From Aquariibacter albus (lineage in GTDB: Bacteria; Pseudomonadota; Gammaproteobacteria; Burkholderiales; Burkholderiaceae_C): a DNA stretch of 64,000 nucleotides. The stretch is from positions 1-64,000 of the forward strand of contig NZ_JACIVI010000003.1 of the NCBI RefSeq assembly GCF_014145335.1, given 5' to 3'. Both the position numbers and the translations under genes were made by a program. The first letter of the stretch is position 1. Every line of letters begins with the position of its first letter. Below are positions 19,712-27,957 of this stretch, in pieces. The notes beneath the pieces were generated by a model that ran no database searches, was not told the DNA's origin, and saw nothing but the letters and a program-made list of their open reading frames with translations.

Positions 19712-20608
19712 TCAGGCGTGCAGGGCCCGCAGGGCTTCGGCCTGGGCCAGGGCAGCCTGCTCGCCCGCAGCGATCGCGCGTTCGCGGAAGGCCCGCGACA
19801 AGTTCACCCAGTAGCCGAAATCGGGATGCAGCAGCAGGTCGGCAGCGGCGGCATCGGGGGCGGTGCGGGCGCGCTTGGCCAGATCGCCCTCGCGGAAGCG
19901 CGCGGCCGCGGCGGGCGCGCGGTCCTCGTGCGCCGAGGCGTCGACGGCCAGCACACGCTGCGCACCCAGGGCCCGCGCCAGCCGCACCGGCAGCGGACTG
20001 ATCGGGTCGGCGTCGCCATACAGCCGGCCGCGGATCCGTACCGGCGCCAGCTCGCCGACGACGGCTGCCGCCGCCTGCACGGCCAGGCCGGCCTCGCCGG
20101 CGGTGAAGCCGACCAGGGCGCCGTCGTCCAGGCGCTGGGCCACGCAGACCATCGGCAGGGGCAGATCCTGCAGGCGTGGCGCGGGCAGTTGCGCCTCCAG
20201 CCATTCCGGCAGTCCTCCCGCGCCCAGCCAGTGCGGTCCGCCGGGCTGCAGGCGGATCAAGTCGTGCAGGCCGACCGAAAGCGCCAGGGCCTCGATGCGC
20301 GCCGCGTCCAGGCCGCCGGCCCGCAGCGTGCCGATGAGCGCCCCGACCGAGGCGCCCACGATCAGGTCCGGCACCAGGCCGAGCCGGTCCAGAGCCTTGA
20401 GCACGCCCACATGCACGAAGCCGCGCGGCCCGCCCGAGCTGAAGACCCAGGCCACCCGCGGGCGTCGGGCCAGCGGCAGCTCGCGCGGGGCGTCCGGCCC
20501 GCCATGGTCCTCGGGCAGGGTGCAGCCGCCGAGCAGGCTGCCCAGGCCCAGCGCAGCGAAACGGCGCAGGGTGTGGCGGCGGGCGGGGCGCGGCGGGTCG
20601 TGGGGCAT
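19712..20608 (-). CDS. Patatin-like phospholipase lipoprotein
   Basis: 298 aa. Begins MPHDPPRPARRHTLRRF and a hydrophobic stretch ending in a lipobox LLGGC near residue 27, so it is probably anchored as a lipoprotein. The patatin domain shows the oxyanion loop SGGPRGFVHVGVLKAL, the nucleophile motif GASVG (Ser of the Ser-Asp dyad) and an Asp in RLYGDADPISPLPV at the place of the usual DGG/DGA. It should hydrolyse acyl esters of phospholipids. An upstream TTG (20620) would add four residues; the ATG at 20608 is preferred. Divergent from slyX. Confidence 0.87.
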   Translation of the reverse strand: MPHDPPRPARRHTLRRFAALGLGSLLGGCTLPEDHGGPDAPRELPLARRPRVAWVFSSGGPRGFVHVGVLKALDRLGLVPDLIVGASVGALIGTLRAGGLDAARIEALALSVGLHDLIRLQPGGPHWLGAGGLPEWLEAQLPAPRLQDLPLPMVCVAQRLDDGALVGFTAGEAGLAVQAAAAVVGELAPVRIRGRLYGDADPISPLPVRLARALGAQRVLAVDASAHEDRAPAAAARFREGDLAKRARTAPDAAAADLLLHPDFGYWVNLSRAFRERAIAAGEQAALAQAEALRALHA

Positions 20609-20686
20609 TGTGGAAGGCAAAGGCTGCGGGATCCCGGCGCCTACGCCGGCCGCGGGCGGCCGGATGCCGGATGCCTACACTGCCAC

Positions 20687-20923
20687 ATGCCTGCCGATGA
20701 CCACGACCCCGCCGACCCGAGCGACGCGCGCCTCACCGATCTGGAGATCAAGCTCAGCTTCACCGAGGACCTGGTCGAGCACCTGAACGCCATCGTCGCA
20801 CGCCAGCAGCAGACCCTGGACGCGCTGCAGCACGAGCTGCGCCTCCTGCGCCAGCAGCTCCAGGCCCAGGACAGCCCCGCCGGCCCGCGCAGCCTGCGCG
20901 ACGAGCTGCCGCCGCACTACTGA
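20687..20923 (+). CDS. slyX: SlyX family protein
   Basis: 78 aa. Matches SlyX: RLTDLEIKLSFTEDLVEHLN followed by IVARQQQTLDALQHELRLLRQQL, an amphipathic coiled coil, and the conserved ending EL-PPHY. SlyX was found as a suppressor-related gene in E. coli; its biochemical role is unknown. Followed six bases later by the metallopeptidase gene, so the two are probably co-transcribed. Confidence 0.93.
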   Translation: MPADDHDPADPSDARLTDLEIKLSFTEDLVEHLNAIVARQQQTLDALQHELRLLRQQLQAQDSPAGPRSLRDELPPHY

Positions 20924-20929
20924 GCCGGC

Positions 20930-21484
20930 GTGGACGAAGCCAGCCGCTCCGCGCCCGCCCCGCTGCCTTTCCTGGCCGGCTACCCCGCCGGGCTGCAAGC
21001 GCAGGTCCGCGAGCTGCTGGCCACCGGCCGCCTGGCCGAGTACCTGGCCCGGCGCCATCCCGAGCCACATGCCGTGCGCACCAGCGCCCAGCTCTACGCG
21101 CATGTGCAGGCCCTCAAGCAGCGCCACCTGCGCCGCGCGCCGCCGCTCGGCAAGGTCGAGTACGACAGCCGCCTGCTGCTCGACCAGCGGGCGCTGGGCA
21201 CGCTCAGCACCGTCTCGCGCGTGCAGGGCGCGCGCCTCCAGGCCAAGCGCGAGATCCGCATCGCCGCCGTCTTCAAGGACGCGCCGGCCGCGATGCTGCA
21301 GATGATCGTCGTGCACGAGCTCGCGCACCTCAAGGAGCGCGAGCACGACAAGGCCTTCTACGCGCTCTGCGAGACCATGCTGCCCGGCTACGCGCAGATC
21401 GAGTTCGACACCCGCCTGCACCTGCTGCTGCGCCAGCAGCAGGCCGAAGCCGCACGCCGGACACCGGCCGCCGGCCCTGCCTAA
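20930..21484 (+). CDS. YgjP-like (SprT-related) metallopeptidase
   Basis: 184 aa with the zinc motif HELAHLKEREHDKAFYALCE (HELxH-x3-E-x2-H), typical of the YgjP/DUF45 family. The GTG at 20930 is the only start near the upstream stop and gives a full-length family protein. It begins six bases after slyX. Family members are predicted intracellular zinc peptidases, and the E. coli relative has been reported to have UTP pyrophosphatase activity; the substrate here is not known. Confidence 0.85.
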   Translation: MDEASRSAPAPLPFLAGYPAGLQAQVRELLATGRLAEYLARRHPEPHAVRTSAQLYAHVQALKQRHLRRAPPLGKVEYDSRLLLDQRALGTLSTVSRVQGARLQAKREIRIAAVFKDAPAAMLQMIVVHELAHLKEREHDKAFYALCETMLPGYAQIEFDTRLHLLLRQQQAEAARRTPAAGPA

Positions 21485-21493
21485 ACTGCGGCG

Positions 21494-22768
21494 ATGCCGC
21501 GCCCCTCCGCCCTGCCCCCTGCCGATCCGGTGCCGCATGCCCCCGCGCCGCGCCGCCGCTTCCTGCAAGGGGCCGCGGCCTGGATGGCGGCGGCCGGGCC
21601 GACGGCGGCCGCCGTCGACGCCCCGGATGCGGCGGGGGCCCAGCCCTTCAGCCCCTACGGCCAGCCGGCCCCGGCCGAAGCCGGCGTGCAGCGCCGCATC
21701 GGCCTGAACCATCGCGGCCTGGACACCAACGGCGCCGCCTGGACCCCGCTGGAACAGCTCGACGGCACGATCACGCCCAACGGCCTGCACTTCGTCCGCA
21801 ACCACGGCGGCACGCCCCGCATCGACCCGGCGCAGCACCGCCTGCGCCTGATCGGCCGCGTGCGCCAGCCGCTGCAATGGAGCGTCGAGGCCCTGCTGCG
21901 CTACCCGCGCCGGGCACAGCAGGCCTTCCTCGAATGCGCGGGCAACAGCAGCGCCGGCTGGTTCGAGGAGCCGGTGCAGCGCCCGGCGGGCCTGGTCCAT
22001 GGCCTGCTGTCCGGCGCCGAATGGGCCGGCGTGCCGCTGGCCCTGCTGCTCGACGAGGCGGGCGTGGATCCGCAGGCCGGCTGGCTGGTCGCCACCGGCG
22101 GCGATGCCGGCGCCATGCATGTCAGCGTGCCCATGGCCCTGGCGCGCGAGCGCGGCCTGATCGGCCTGTTCCAGAACGGCGAACGCCTGCGGCCCGAGAA
22201 CGGCCACCCCATGCGCCTGGTGCTGCCGGGCCTCAAGGGGGTGCTCTGGGTCAAGTGGCTGAGCACGCTGGAAGCCTCCGATCAGCCGGCCATGGCCCGC
22301 AACGAGACCGCCCGCTACACCGAGCCCCTGCCCGACGGCCGGGTGCGGCAGTTCGCGATGCGCATGGACGTGAAGTCGCTGATCACCTCGCCCTCGCACG
22401 GCCAGACCCTGCCCGGCCCCGGCGTGCACGAGATCCGCGGCCTGGCCTGGAGCGGCCATGGCGCGATCCGCCGGGTCGAGGTCTCGGTCGATGGCGGCAA
22501 GCACTGGACCGAGGCACCGCTCGATGCTCCGGCCCAGGCTCATGCCCTGAGCCGCTTCCGCCTGCCCTGGCGCTGGGACGGCCAGCCGGCCCTGCTGCAG
22601 AGCCGCGCCACCGACGATCGCGGCCGGGTGCAGCCCAGCCGCGAGGCCCTGCTGGCCACCCGCGGCCGCGGCGGCTTCTATCACTACAACGCCATCGTCA
22701 GCTGGGCCGTCGCCCCGCATGGTGCGGTGCTGCACAGCTACGGCCAGGATGCTTTCGATGCCTTCTGA
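21494..22768 (+). CDS. soxC: Sulfite dehydrogenase molybdopterin subunit (SoxC/SorA type)
   Basis: 424 aa. The N-terminus has a Tat-like RRRFLQGAAAWMAAAG, so export of the folded Mo-cofactor protein to the periplasm is likely. The sulfite oxidase fold includes FLECAGNSSAGW with the Cys ligand to molybdenum, and ENGHPMRLVLPGLKG. The C-terminal Mo-co dimerisation domain has RRVEVSVDGGKHWTEA. It oxidises sulfite, or the sulfane sulfur of SoxY-bound intermediates, passing electrons to the cytochrome encoded next. Other sox genes are not in the window, so a stand-alone sulfite dehydrogenase is as likely as a thiosulfate role. Confidence 0.9.
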   Translation: MPRPSALPPADPVPHAPAPRRRFLQGAAAWMAAAGPTAAAVDAPDAAGAQPFSPYGQPAPAEAGVQRRIGLNHRGLDTNGAAWTPLEQLDGTITPNGLHFVRNHGGTPRIDPAQHRLRLIGRVRQPLQWSVEALLRYPRRAQQAFLECAGNSSAGWFEEPVQRPAGLVHGLLSGAEWAGVPLALLLDEAGVDPQAGWLVATGGDAGAMHVSVPMALARERGLIGLFQNGERLRPENGHPMRLVLPGLKGVLWVKWLSTLEASDQPAMARNETARYTEPLPDGRVRQFAMRMDVKSLITSPSHGQTLPGPGVHEIRGLAWSGHGAIRRVEVSVDGGKHWTEAPLDAPAQAHALSRFRLPWRWDGQPALLQSRATDDRGRVQPSREALLATRGRGGFYHYNAIVSWAVAPHGAVLHSYGQDAFDAF

Positions 22769-23324
22769 GCGCCGCTCCGCACGCCGCCGCGGCCTGCTGG
22801 CCGCGCTGCTGCTGGGCGCCGGGCCGCTGGCCGCCGCCGCCTCGCCGGGGCTGGGGGCCGAGGCCGGCCCGCCGCGCCTGGGCCAGCCGCTGCCCCCGGC
22901 GCAGGCCGGCAGCCTCAGCGTCTACCCCGATGGCCGCGGCCTGCCGCCCGGCCGCGGCAGCGTGGCTGAGGGCCGGGTGCTGTATGCCCAGCACTGCGCC
23001 AGCTGCCACGGGGCCGAGGGCGAGGGCCAGGCCCAGGGCCTGAACGGCGGCCGCCTGGTCGGCCGGGCGCCGCTGGCGCTGCGCCCCGGGGCCGAGCGCA
23101 CCATCGGCAACCACTGGCCGCAGGCCAGCACCCTGTTCGACTACATCCGCCGCGCCATGCCGCTGCAGGCGCCGGGCAGCCTGCCGCCCGAGGCCGTCTA
23201 TGCGCTCAGCGCCTGGCTGCTGCATGCCAACGGCCTGCTGCCCGAGGACGCCGTGCTCGATGCCGCCCGCCTGGCCGCGCTGAAGCTGCCGGCGCGCGAG
23301 CGCTTCATCCGCCACCCCGACTGA
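22758..23324 (+). CDS. soxD: c-type cytochrome subunit of sulfite dehydrogenase (SoxD/SorB type)
   Basis: 188 aa. Signal peptide MPSERRSARRRGLLAALLLGAG...AAAA. One haem c site, CASCH, in GRVLYAQHCASCHGAEGEG, preceded by the SoxD-typical YPDGRGLPPG. Only one CXXCH is present, whereas some SoxD proteins carry two haems and are about twice this length. The start is uncertain between ATGs at 22749 and 22758; the latter has AGGA 10 bp upstream. Overlaps the 3' end of soxC, so the pair is translationally coupled. Electron acceptor from SoxC in the periplasm. Confidence 0.88.
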   Translation: MPSERRSARRRGLLAALLLGAGPLAAAASPGLGAEAGPPRLGQPLPPAQAGSLSVYPDGRGLPPGRGSVAEGRVLYAQHCASCHGAEGEGQAQGLNGGRLVGRAPLALRPGAERTIGNHWPQASTLFDYIRRAMPLQAPGSLPPEAVYALSAWLLHANGLLPEDAVLDAARLAALKLPARERFIRHPD

Positions 23325-23444
23325 GGCTGCGCAAGCACAGCGGCCCGTGGCGGCGGCAAGCCCCCACGCGGCAAGGGCTATTCGCGGTCGACACACTGGC
23401 GGCCTCCGTGTTTACCCGGGGCCGTCAGGGTCTCGCTGTGTCCG

Positions 23445-24563
23445 ATGTCCGCTTCCGCTTCGCCCCTTCCGTCGGCCGAGGCCGCGCTGTTCCAGCCCGG
23501 TCGCCTCGGCACCATCGCGGTGGCCAACCGTGTCGTCATGGCCCCGCTGACCCGCTGCCGCGCCGACGAGGCCGCCGGCGACGTGCCGGGTTCGCCGATG
23601 AACGTCGACTACTACCGCCAGCGCAGCGGCGCCGGCCTGATCATCAGCGAAGGCACCCAGGTCGCGCCGGCCGGCAAGGGTTACCGCGCGACGCCCGGCA
23701 TCTACAGCGCGGCCCAGGTCGCGGGCTGGAAGCCGATCACCGCCGCCGTGCATGCGGCCGGCTCGAAGATCGTCGCGCAGATCTGGCATGTCGGCCGGGT
23801 CAGCCACCCCGACCTGAACGGCGGCCACACGCCGGTCGCGCCCTCGGCGGTTGCCGCCGCCGGCCAGGTGCACACGCCGCGCGGCAAGCAGGATCTTCCC
23901 CAGCCTCACGCCCTGAGCCTGGACGAGATCGCCGAGGTCGTCGCCCAGTTCCGGCGCGGCGCGGCCAACGCCCTCGCGGCCGGCTTCGATGGCGTCGAGA
24001 TCCATGGTGCCAACGGCTACCTGATCGACCAGTTCCTGCGCGATGGCGCCAACCAGCGCCGCGACGCCTACGGCGGCAGCATCGAGAACCGCTGCCGCTT
24101 CGCGCTGGAGGTGGTCGATGCCGTGGTGGCGGAGATCGGCGCGGGCCGGGTCGGCATCCGCCTGTCGCCGCTGACGCCGTCCAACGGCATCCACGACTCG
24201 AATCCGCAGGCCGTCTTCGGCGCGCTGATCGAGCAGCTCGACCGGCGCGGCCTGGGCTTCCTGCACCTGGTCGAGGGCGCGACCGGCGGCACGCGCGAGC
24301 TGGGCGGCTTCGACTATGCCGGCGTCCGCCGCAGCTTCCGCGGCAGCCTGATCCTGAACAACGGCTACACCCGCGCGATGGCCCTGGAGGCGGTGCAGTC
24401 CGGCCGCGCCGATGCGATCGCCTTCGGCCGCGCCTTCATCGCCAACCCCGACCTGGTCGAGCGCCTGAAGCGCGACGCACCCTTGAATGCGCCGAACCCC
24501 GCGACCTTCTACGCCGAAGGCCGCGAGGGCTACACCGACTACCCGGCGCTCGCGGCCGCCTGA
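23445..24563 (+). CDS. nemA: Old yellow enzyme family alkene reductase
   Basis: 372 aa FMN-dependent TIM-barrel oxidoreductase. Characteristic pieces are VVMAPLTRCRAD near the N-terminus, QIWHVGRVSHPDLNGG, FDGVEIHGANGYLIDQFL (substrate-binding His/Asn pair), RRDAYGGSIENRCRF, and the C-terminal FMN phosphate site ADAIAFGRAFIANPDL. It reduces activated C=C bonds or nitro compounds with NAD(P)H. NemA is the closest well-known name. The 3' end overlaps the convergent glk by 25 bp. Confidence 0.92.
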   Translation: MSASASPLPSAEAALFQPGRLGTIAVANRVVMAPLTRCRADEAAGDVPGSPMNVDYYRQRSGAGLIISEGTQVAPAGKGYRATPGIYSAAQVAGWKPITAAVHAAGSKIVAQIWHVGRVSHPDLNGGHTPVAPSAVAAAGQVHTPRGKQDLPQPHALSLDEIAEVVAQFRRGAANALAAGFDGVEIHGANGYLIDQFLRDGANQRRDAYGGSIENRCRFALEVVDAVVAEIGAGRVGIRLSPLTPSNGIHDSNPQAVFGALIEQLDRRGLGFLHLVEGATGGTRELGGFDYAGVRRSFRGSLILNNGYTRAMALEAVQSGRADAIAFGRAFIANPDLVERLKRDAPLNAPNPATFYAEGREGYTDYPALAAA

Positions 24564-25576
24564 GGGTCGGCCGGCCGGACCGGCAGGTCCAGCGCCCGCG
24601 CCGCGCCGAGCAGCGCGGGCGCCGCCCCGTCGATCACCCAGGTCGGGATGGCCTGCAGGTAGCCGCGGAAGCGGCCCTTGGCCTCGAAGCGTTCGCGGAA
24701 CGTCGAGGCTTTGAGGCGTTCCCCCAGGCGCGGCACGATGCCGCCACCCACATAGACGCCGCCGCGCGCGCCCAGCGTCAGCGCGAGGTCACCGGCCACG
24801 CTGCCGAGGAAGCCGCAGAACAGCTCCAGCGCCTCGTTGGCGGTCGAACCCGGCAGCTCGCCCGCGCGCTCCAGCACCTGGGCCGGCGAGACGATCTCGA
24901 TGCCGCGCTTGCCCTCCAGCGCCAGCAGGGCGTGGTACAGGTCGACCAGGCCGGGGCCGGACAGCACCCGTTCGGCCGACACATGGCCGTAGCGCGCCTG
25001 CAGTACCTGGATGACGCGGAACTCACGCTCGGTGCTGGCCGCCAGGGTGACGTGGCCGCCCTCGCCCGACAGCGGCCAGGCCTCGGCCCCGCCACCCACC
25101 GGCAGCAGGCCCGACACGCCCAGGCCGGTGCCCGGGCCGATCAGGGCGCGTGGCGCATCCGGCGCCGCCGTCCCGCCGCCCACCGCCCGCAGCGCCTGCG
25201 GCGGCAGGGCCGGCAGGGCCAGGGCCAGGGCACTGAAGTCGTTGAGCATCAGCAGCCGGTCCAGGCCCAGGGCGGCGCGCAGGCCTTCGATGCTGAAGGC
25301 CCAGGCGTGGTTGGTCATCTTCACCGCATCGCCCGTCACCGGGTTGGCGATGCCCAGGGCCGCGCAAGCCGGCGGCGGCAGGCCCTGCTGGTGCAGGTAG
25401 GCGCGGATCGCGTCCTCCAGCCGGGCATGTTCCAGGCAGGGCAGCACCTGCAGCTGCGTGATGGCCGCCTGCGGCCCGGCCTGCCAGCCGAAGCGCGCAT
25501 TGGTGCCGCCGATGTCGCCGAGCAGGCGCGGCCCCGCCGGCTGCGGGCCGGCGCCGGGGGCGCGGGCCTCATGCAT
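24539..25576 (-). CDS. glk: Glucokinase
   Basis: 345 aa ROK-unrelated bacterial glucokinase. N-terminal phosphate loop LLGDIGGTNARF; sugar-binding MTNHAWAF and LNDFSALALALP; ATP site GPGTGLGVSGLLP; SGEGGHVTLA; and GGVYVGGGIVPRL. It phosphorylates glucose to G6P. The start MHEARAP at 25576 overlaps the pgi stop by 8 bp, showing coupling. It is the last gene of the long minus-strand sugar operon and would capture the glucose half of sucrose. Confidence 0.95.
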   Translation of the reverse strand: MHEARAPGAGPQPAGPRLLGDIGGTNARFGWQAGPQAAITQLQVLPCLEHARLEDAIRAYLHQQGLPPPACAALGIANPVTGDAVKMTNHAWAFSIEGLRAALGLDRLLMLNDFSALALALPALPPQALRAVGGGTAAPDAPRALIGPGTGLGVSGLLPVGGGAEAWPLSGEGGHVTLAASTEREFRVIQVLQARYGHVSAERVLSGPGLVDLYHALLALEGKRGIEIVSPAQVLERAGELPGSTANEALELFCGFLGSVAGDLALTLGARGGVYVGGGIVPRLGERLKASTFRERFEAKGRFRGYLQAIPTWVIDGAAPALLGAARALDLPVRPADPQAAASAG

Positions 25577-27167
25577 CGGCTTGCTCCAGCGCCTGCACCA
25601 TGGTCTTGCCCAGCTCCACGCCCCACTGGTCGTAGGCATGGATGCCCCAGATCGCCGCCTGGCAGAAGACCTTGTGCTCGTACAGGGCGATCAGCGCGCC
25701 CAGGGTCCAGGGGTTCAGGCGGTCCATCCAGACGATGCTGCTCGGCCGGTCGCCCGGGAAGCTGCGGTGCGGCAGCAGGCGCTGCACCGTGGCCTCGTCC
25801 AGGCCGGCGGCGCGCAGGCTGGCGGCGGTGTCGGTGGCATCGCGGCCGCCGGCCAGGGCCTCGGCCTGGGCCTGCAGGTTCAGGCGCACGACCCGGTCGT
25901 GCTCGGCCGCCAGCGGCAGGCCGGCGCCGCTGGCGCGCGTGCCGATGAAGTCCACCGGGATGCGGTGGCGGCCCTGGTGCACGAGCTGGAAGTAGGCATG
26001 CTGGCCGTCGATGCCCAGGCCGCCCCAGACGATGGGGCCGGTCTCGACCGCGGCCGGCGCGCCGTCGACCTGCACCGACTTGCCGTTGGACTCCATGTCC
26101 ATCTGCTGCACGAAGGGCACGAAGCGCCCGAGCAGGCTGGCATAGGGCACGATGAGCTGGGTCGGGCAGTGCAGGAAGTTGCGGTTCCACACGCCGAACA
26201 GCGCCATCAGCAGCGGCAGGTTGCGGGCCGGTGGCGCGTCGAGGAAGTGCGCATCCATCGCCCGCCCGCCGGCCAGCAGCGCCCGGAAGGCCGCGGCGCC
26301 CAGGGCCAGGGCCACCGGCAGGCCGATGGCCGACCAGACCGAGTAGCGGCCGCCCACCCAGTCCCAGATGCGCAGGGTGCGCTCGGGCGCATGGCCCTGC
26401 GCCTGCGCGCGCTCGGGGTAGGCGGTGACGGCGAGCAGGTGCGTGTCGAGCCGCTCCGCTGGGCAGCCGCCGTCGCGCAGCCAGCGCCGGGCCGAGGCGG
26501 CCAGGGTCAGCGTCTCCTGCGTGGTGAAGGTCTTGCTCTGGAGGATGAAGGCGGTGCGGGCCGGGTCCAGGCCCTCCAGCGCGCCCTGCAGCGCCCAGGC
26601 GTCGGGGTTGGAGACGAAGTGCAGGCGCAGCGGCCGGGCCTCGGCCGGCAGCATGGGCAGCAGGGCCTCGCAGACCATGCGCGGACCGAGGTCCGAGCCG
26701 CCGATGCCGAGGTTCACCACGTCGGTGAAGCGCTGGCCGTCGTGGCCCGTCCACGCACCGCTGCGCAGGGCTTCGGCGGCGGCCAGCATGCGCTGCAGCT
26801 CGGCCTCGACCTGCTCGGCGCAGGCCCGTCCCCAGGGGGGCTGCGGCGCGGCCGGGTCGCCCCGCAGGGCCAGGTGCAGCACCGCACGGTCCTCGGTGGC
26901 ATTGATCGGCTCGCCGGCCGCCATCGCGCGGGCCTGGGCCTGCACGCCGCTGGCCTCGGCCAGGGCCAGCAGGGCGTCGAGTTCGGGCCGGTCCAGGGCC
27001 TGGCGGCTGTAGTCCAGCTGCAGGCCGGCGGCCGCGGCCTGGAAGGCGGCGGCGCGGCCGGGTTGCTGCAGGCGCTCGCGCAGATGCGGCTGGGGCTGGG
27101 CGGCCAGGCGGGCCAGGGCGTGCCAGGCCGGGCGCTGCGGCGCCGGCACGAAGGGCGGGAGGGGCAT
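25569..27167 (-). CDS. pgi: Glucose-6-phosphate isomerase
   Basis: 532 aa. PGI signatures GIGGSDLGPRMVCEAL and GGRYSVWSAIGLPVALALG, plus the C-terminal QWGVELGKTM with the catalytic Lys. Interconverts F6P and G6P. In this operon it would feed fructose-derived F6P back into the Zwf-Edd-Eda route. ATG at 27167; 89 bp downstream of eda, overlapping glk by 8 bp. Slightly shorter than E. coli Pgi but with all motifs. Confidence 0.96.
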   Translation of the reverse strand: MPLPPFVPAPQRPAWHALARLAAQPQPHLRERLQQPGRAAAFQAAAAGLQLDYSRQALDRPELDALLALAEASGVQAQARAMAAGEPINATEDRAVLHLALRGDPAAPQPPWGRACAEQVEAELQRMLAAAEALRSGAWTGHDGQRFTDVVNLGIGGSDLGPRMVCEALLPMLPAEARPLRLHFVSNPDAWALQGALEGLDPARTAFILQSKTFTTQETLTLAASARRWLRDGGCPAERLDTHLLAVTAYPERAQAQGHAPERTLRIWDWVGGRYSVWSAIGLPVALALGAAAFRALLAGGRAMDAHFLDAPPARNLPLLMALFGVWNRNFLHCPTQLIVPYASLLGRFVPFVQQMDMESNGKSVQVDGAPAAVETGPIVWGGLGIDGQHAYFQLVHQGRHRIPVDFIGTRASGAGLPLAAEHDRVVRLNLQAQAEALAGGRDATDTAASLRAAGLDEATVQRLLPHRSFPGDRPSSIVWMDRLNPWTLGALIALYEHKVFCQAAIWGIHAYDQWGVELGKTMVQALEQADA

Positions 27168-27256
27168 GGCGTGCGGAGCGGGTCGAGGGGTGGGGGCGAC
27201 GTGGACGGCGGCGGTCGCTGGGCGGGGTCCGGCGTTGCGGGCGGGCGACGGCGGGC

Positions 27257-27913
27257 TCAGGTGCGGGCGGCTTCCGCGGCCTCGGTCGCGGCACGGGCCA
27301 GCTGGCGGATGCCGTCCCAGTCGCCCGCGGCCAGGCGGGCGGGGGGCGTCAGCCAGGAGCCGCCGACCAGGGCGACGTTCGGCAGCTTCAGGTAGGCGCC
27401 CAGGCTTTCGGGCGTGACGCCGCCGGTCGGGCAGAAGCGCATGTCGCCCAGCGGCCCGGCCAGGGCCTTGAGCATGGGCAGGCCGCCGGCCTGCTCGGCC
27501 GGGAAGAGCTTGAGCAGGCGGAAGCCCAGCTCGCGGGCGCGCATCACCTCGCCGGGCGTCATCACGCCGGGAATGAAGGGCAGGCCGGCGGCGCAGGCGG
27601 CATCGGCCAGGCGCTCGGTCAGGCCGGGCGAGAGCGCGAAGCGCGCGCCGGCATCGCGCACCTGCATCAGCTCGGCGGGCCGGGTCACGGTGCCGGCGCC
27701 GACCTGCATGGCCGGCACCGCGCGGGCCACGGCCTCGATGGCGGCCAGGCCGGCCGCGCTGCGCAAGGTGATCTCCATCACGTCGATGCCGCCGTCCAGC
27801 AGGGCCTGGGCCAGCGGCACGGCCTGGTCGACCTGTTCGATCACGATCACCGGCACGACCCGCGAGCGGAAGGCGGGCAGGCTCGGCGTGGCGGGGTGGG
27901 GGCTGGGGGACAT
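27257..27913 (-). CDS. eda: KDPG aldolase
   Basis: 218 aa class I aldolase splitting 2-keto-3-deoxy-6-phosphogluconate to pyruvate and glyceraldehyde-3-P. Catalytic Glu in [12 protein letters not shown], Schiff-base Lys in [14 protein letters not shown], phosphate-binding CPTGGV and LVGGSWLTP. The start [11 protein letters not shown] at 27913 lies 44 bp downstream of edd. Part of the Entner-Doudoroff set in this operon. Confidence 0.96.
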   Translation of the reverse strand: MSPSPHPATPSLPAFRSRVVPVIVIEQVDQAVPLAQALLDGGIDVMEITLRSAAGLAAIEAVARAVPAMQVGAGTVTRPAELMQVRDAGARFALSPGLTERLADAACAAGLPFIPGVMTPGEVMRARELGFRLLKLFPAEQAGGLPMLKALAGPLGDMRFCPTGGVTPESLGAYLKLPNVALVGGSWLTPPARLAAGDWDGIRQLARAATEAAEAART

Positions 27914-27957
27914 GGCAGGTCTCGGGTGGGTGGGGCCGGGTTGGCGTTCACGCCCGC

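Noticed and set aside
15062-20923. Very long plus-strand open frame (1953 codons) opposite the giant gene
   Set aside because: It is antisense to a better-supported gene, has His/Gln/Arg/Gly-rich translation typical of GC-rich shadows, and only its last 78 codons (slyX) look like a protein.
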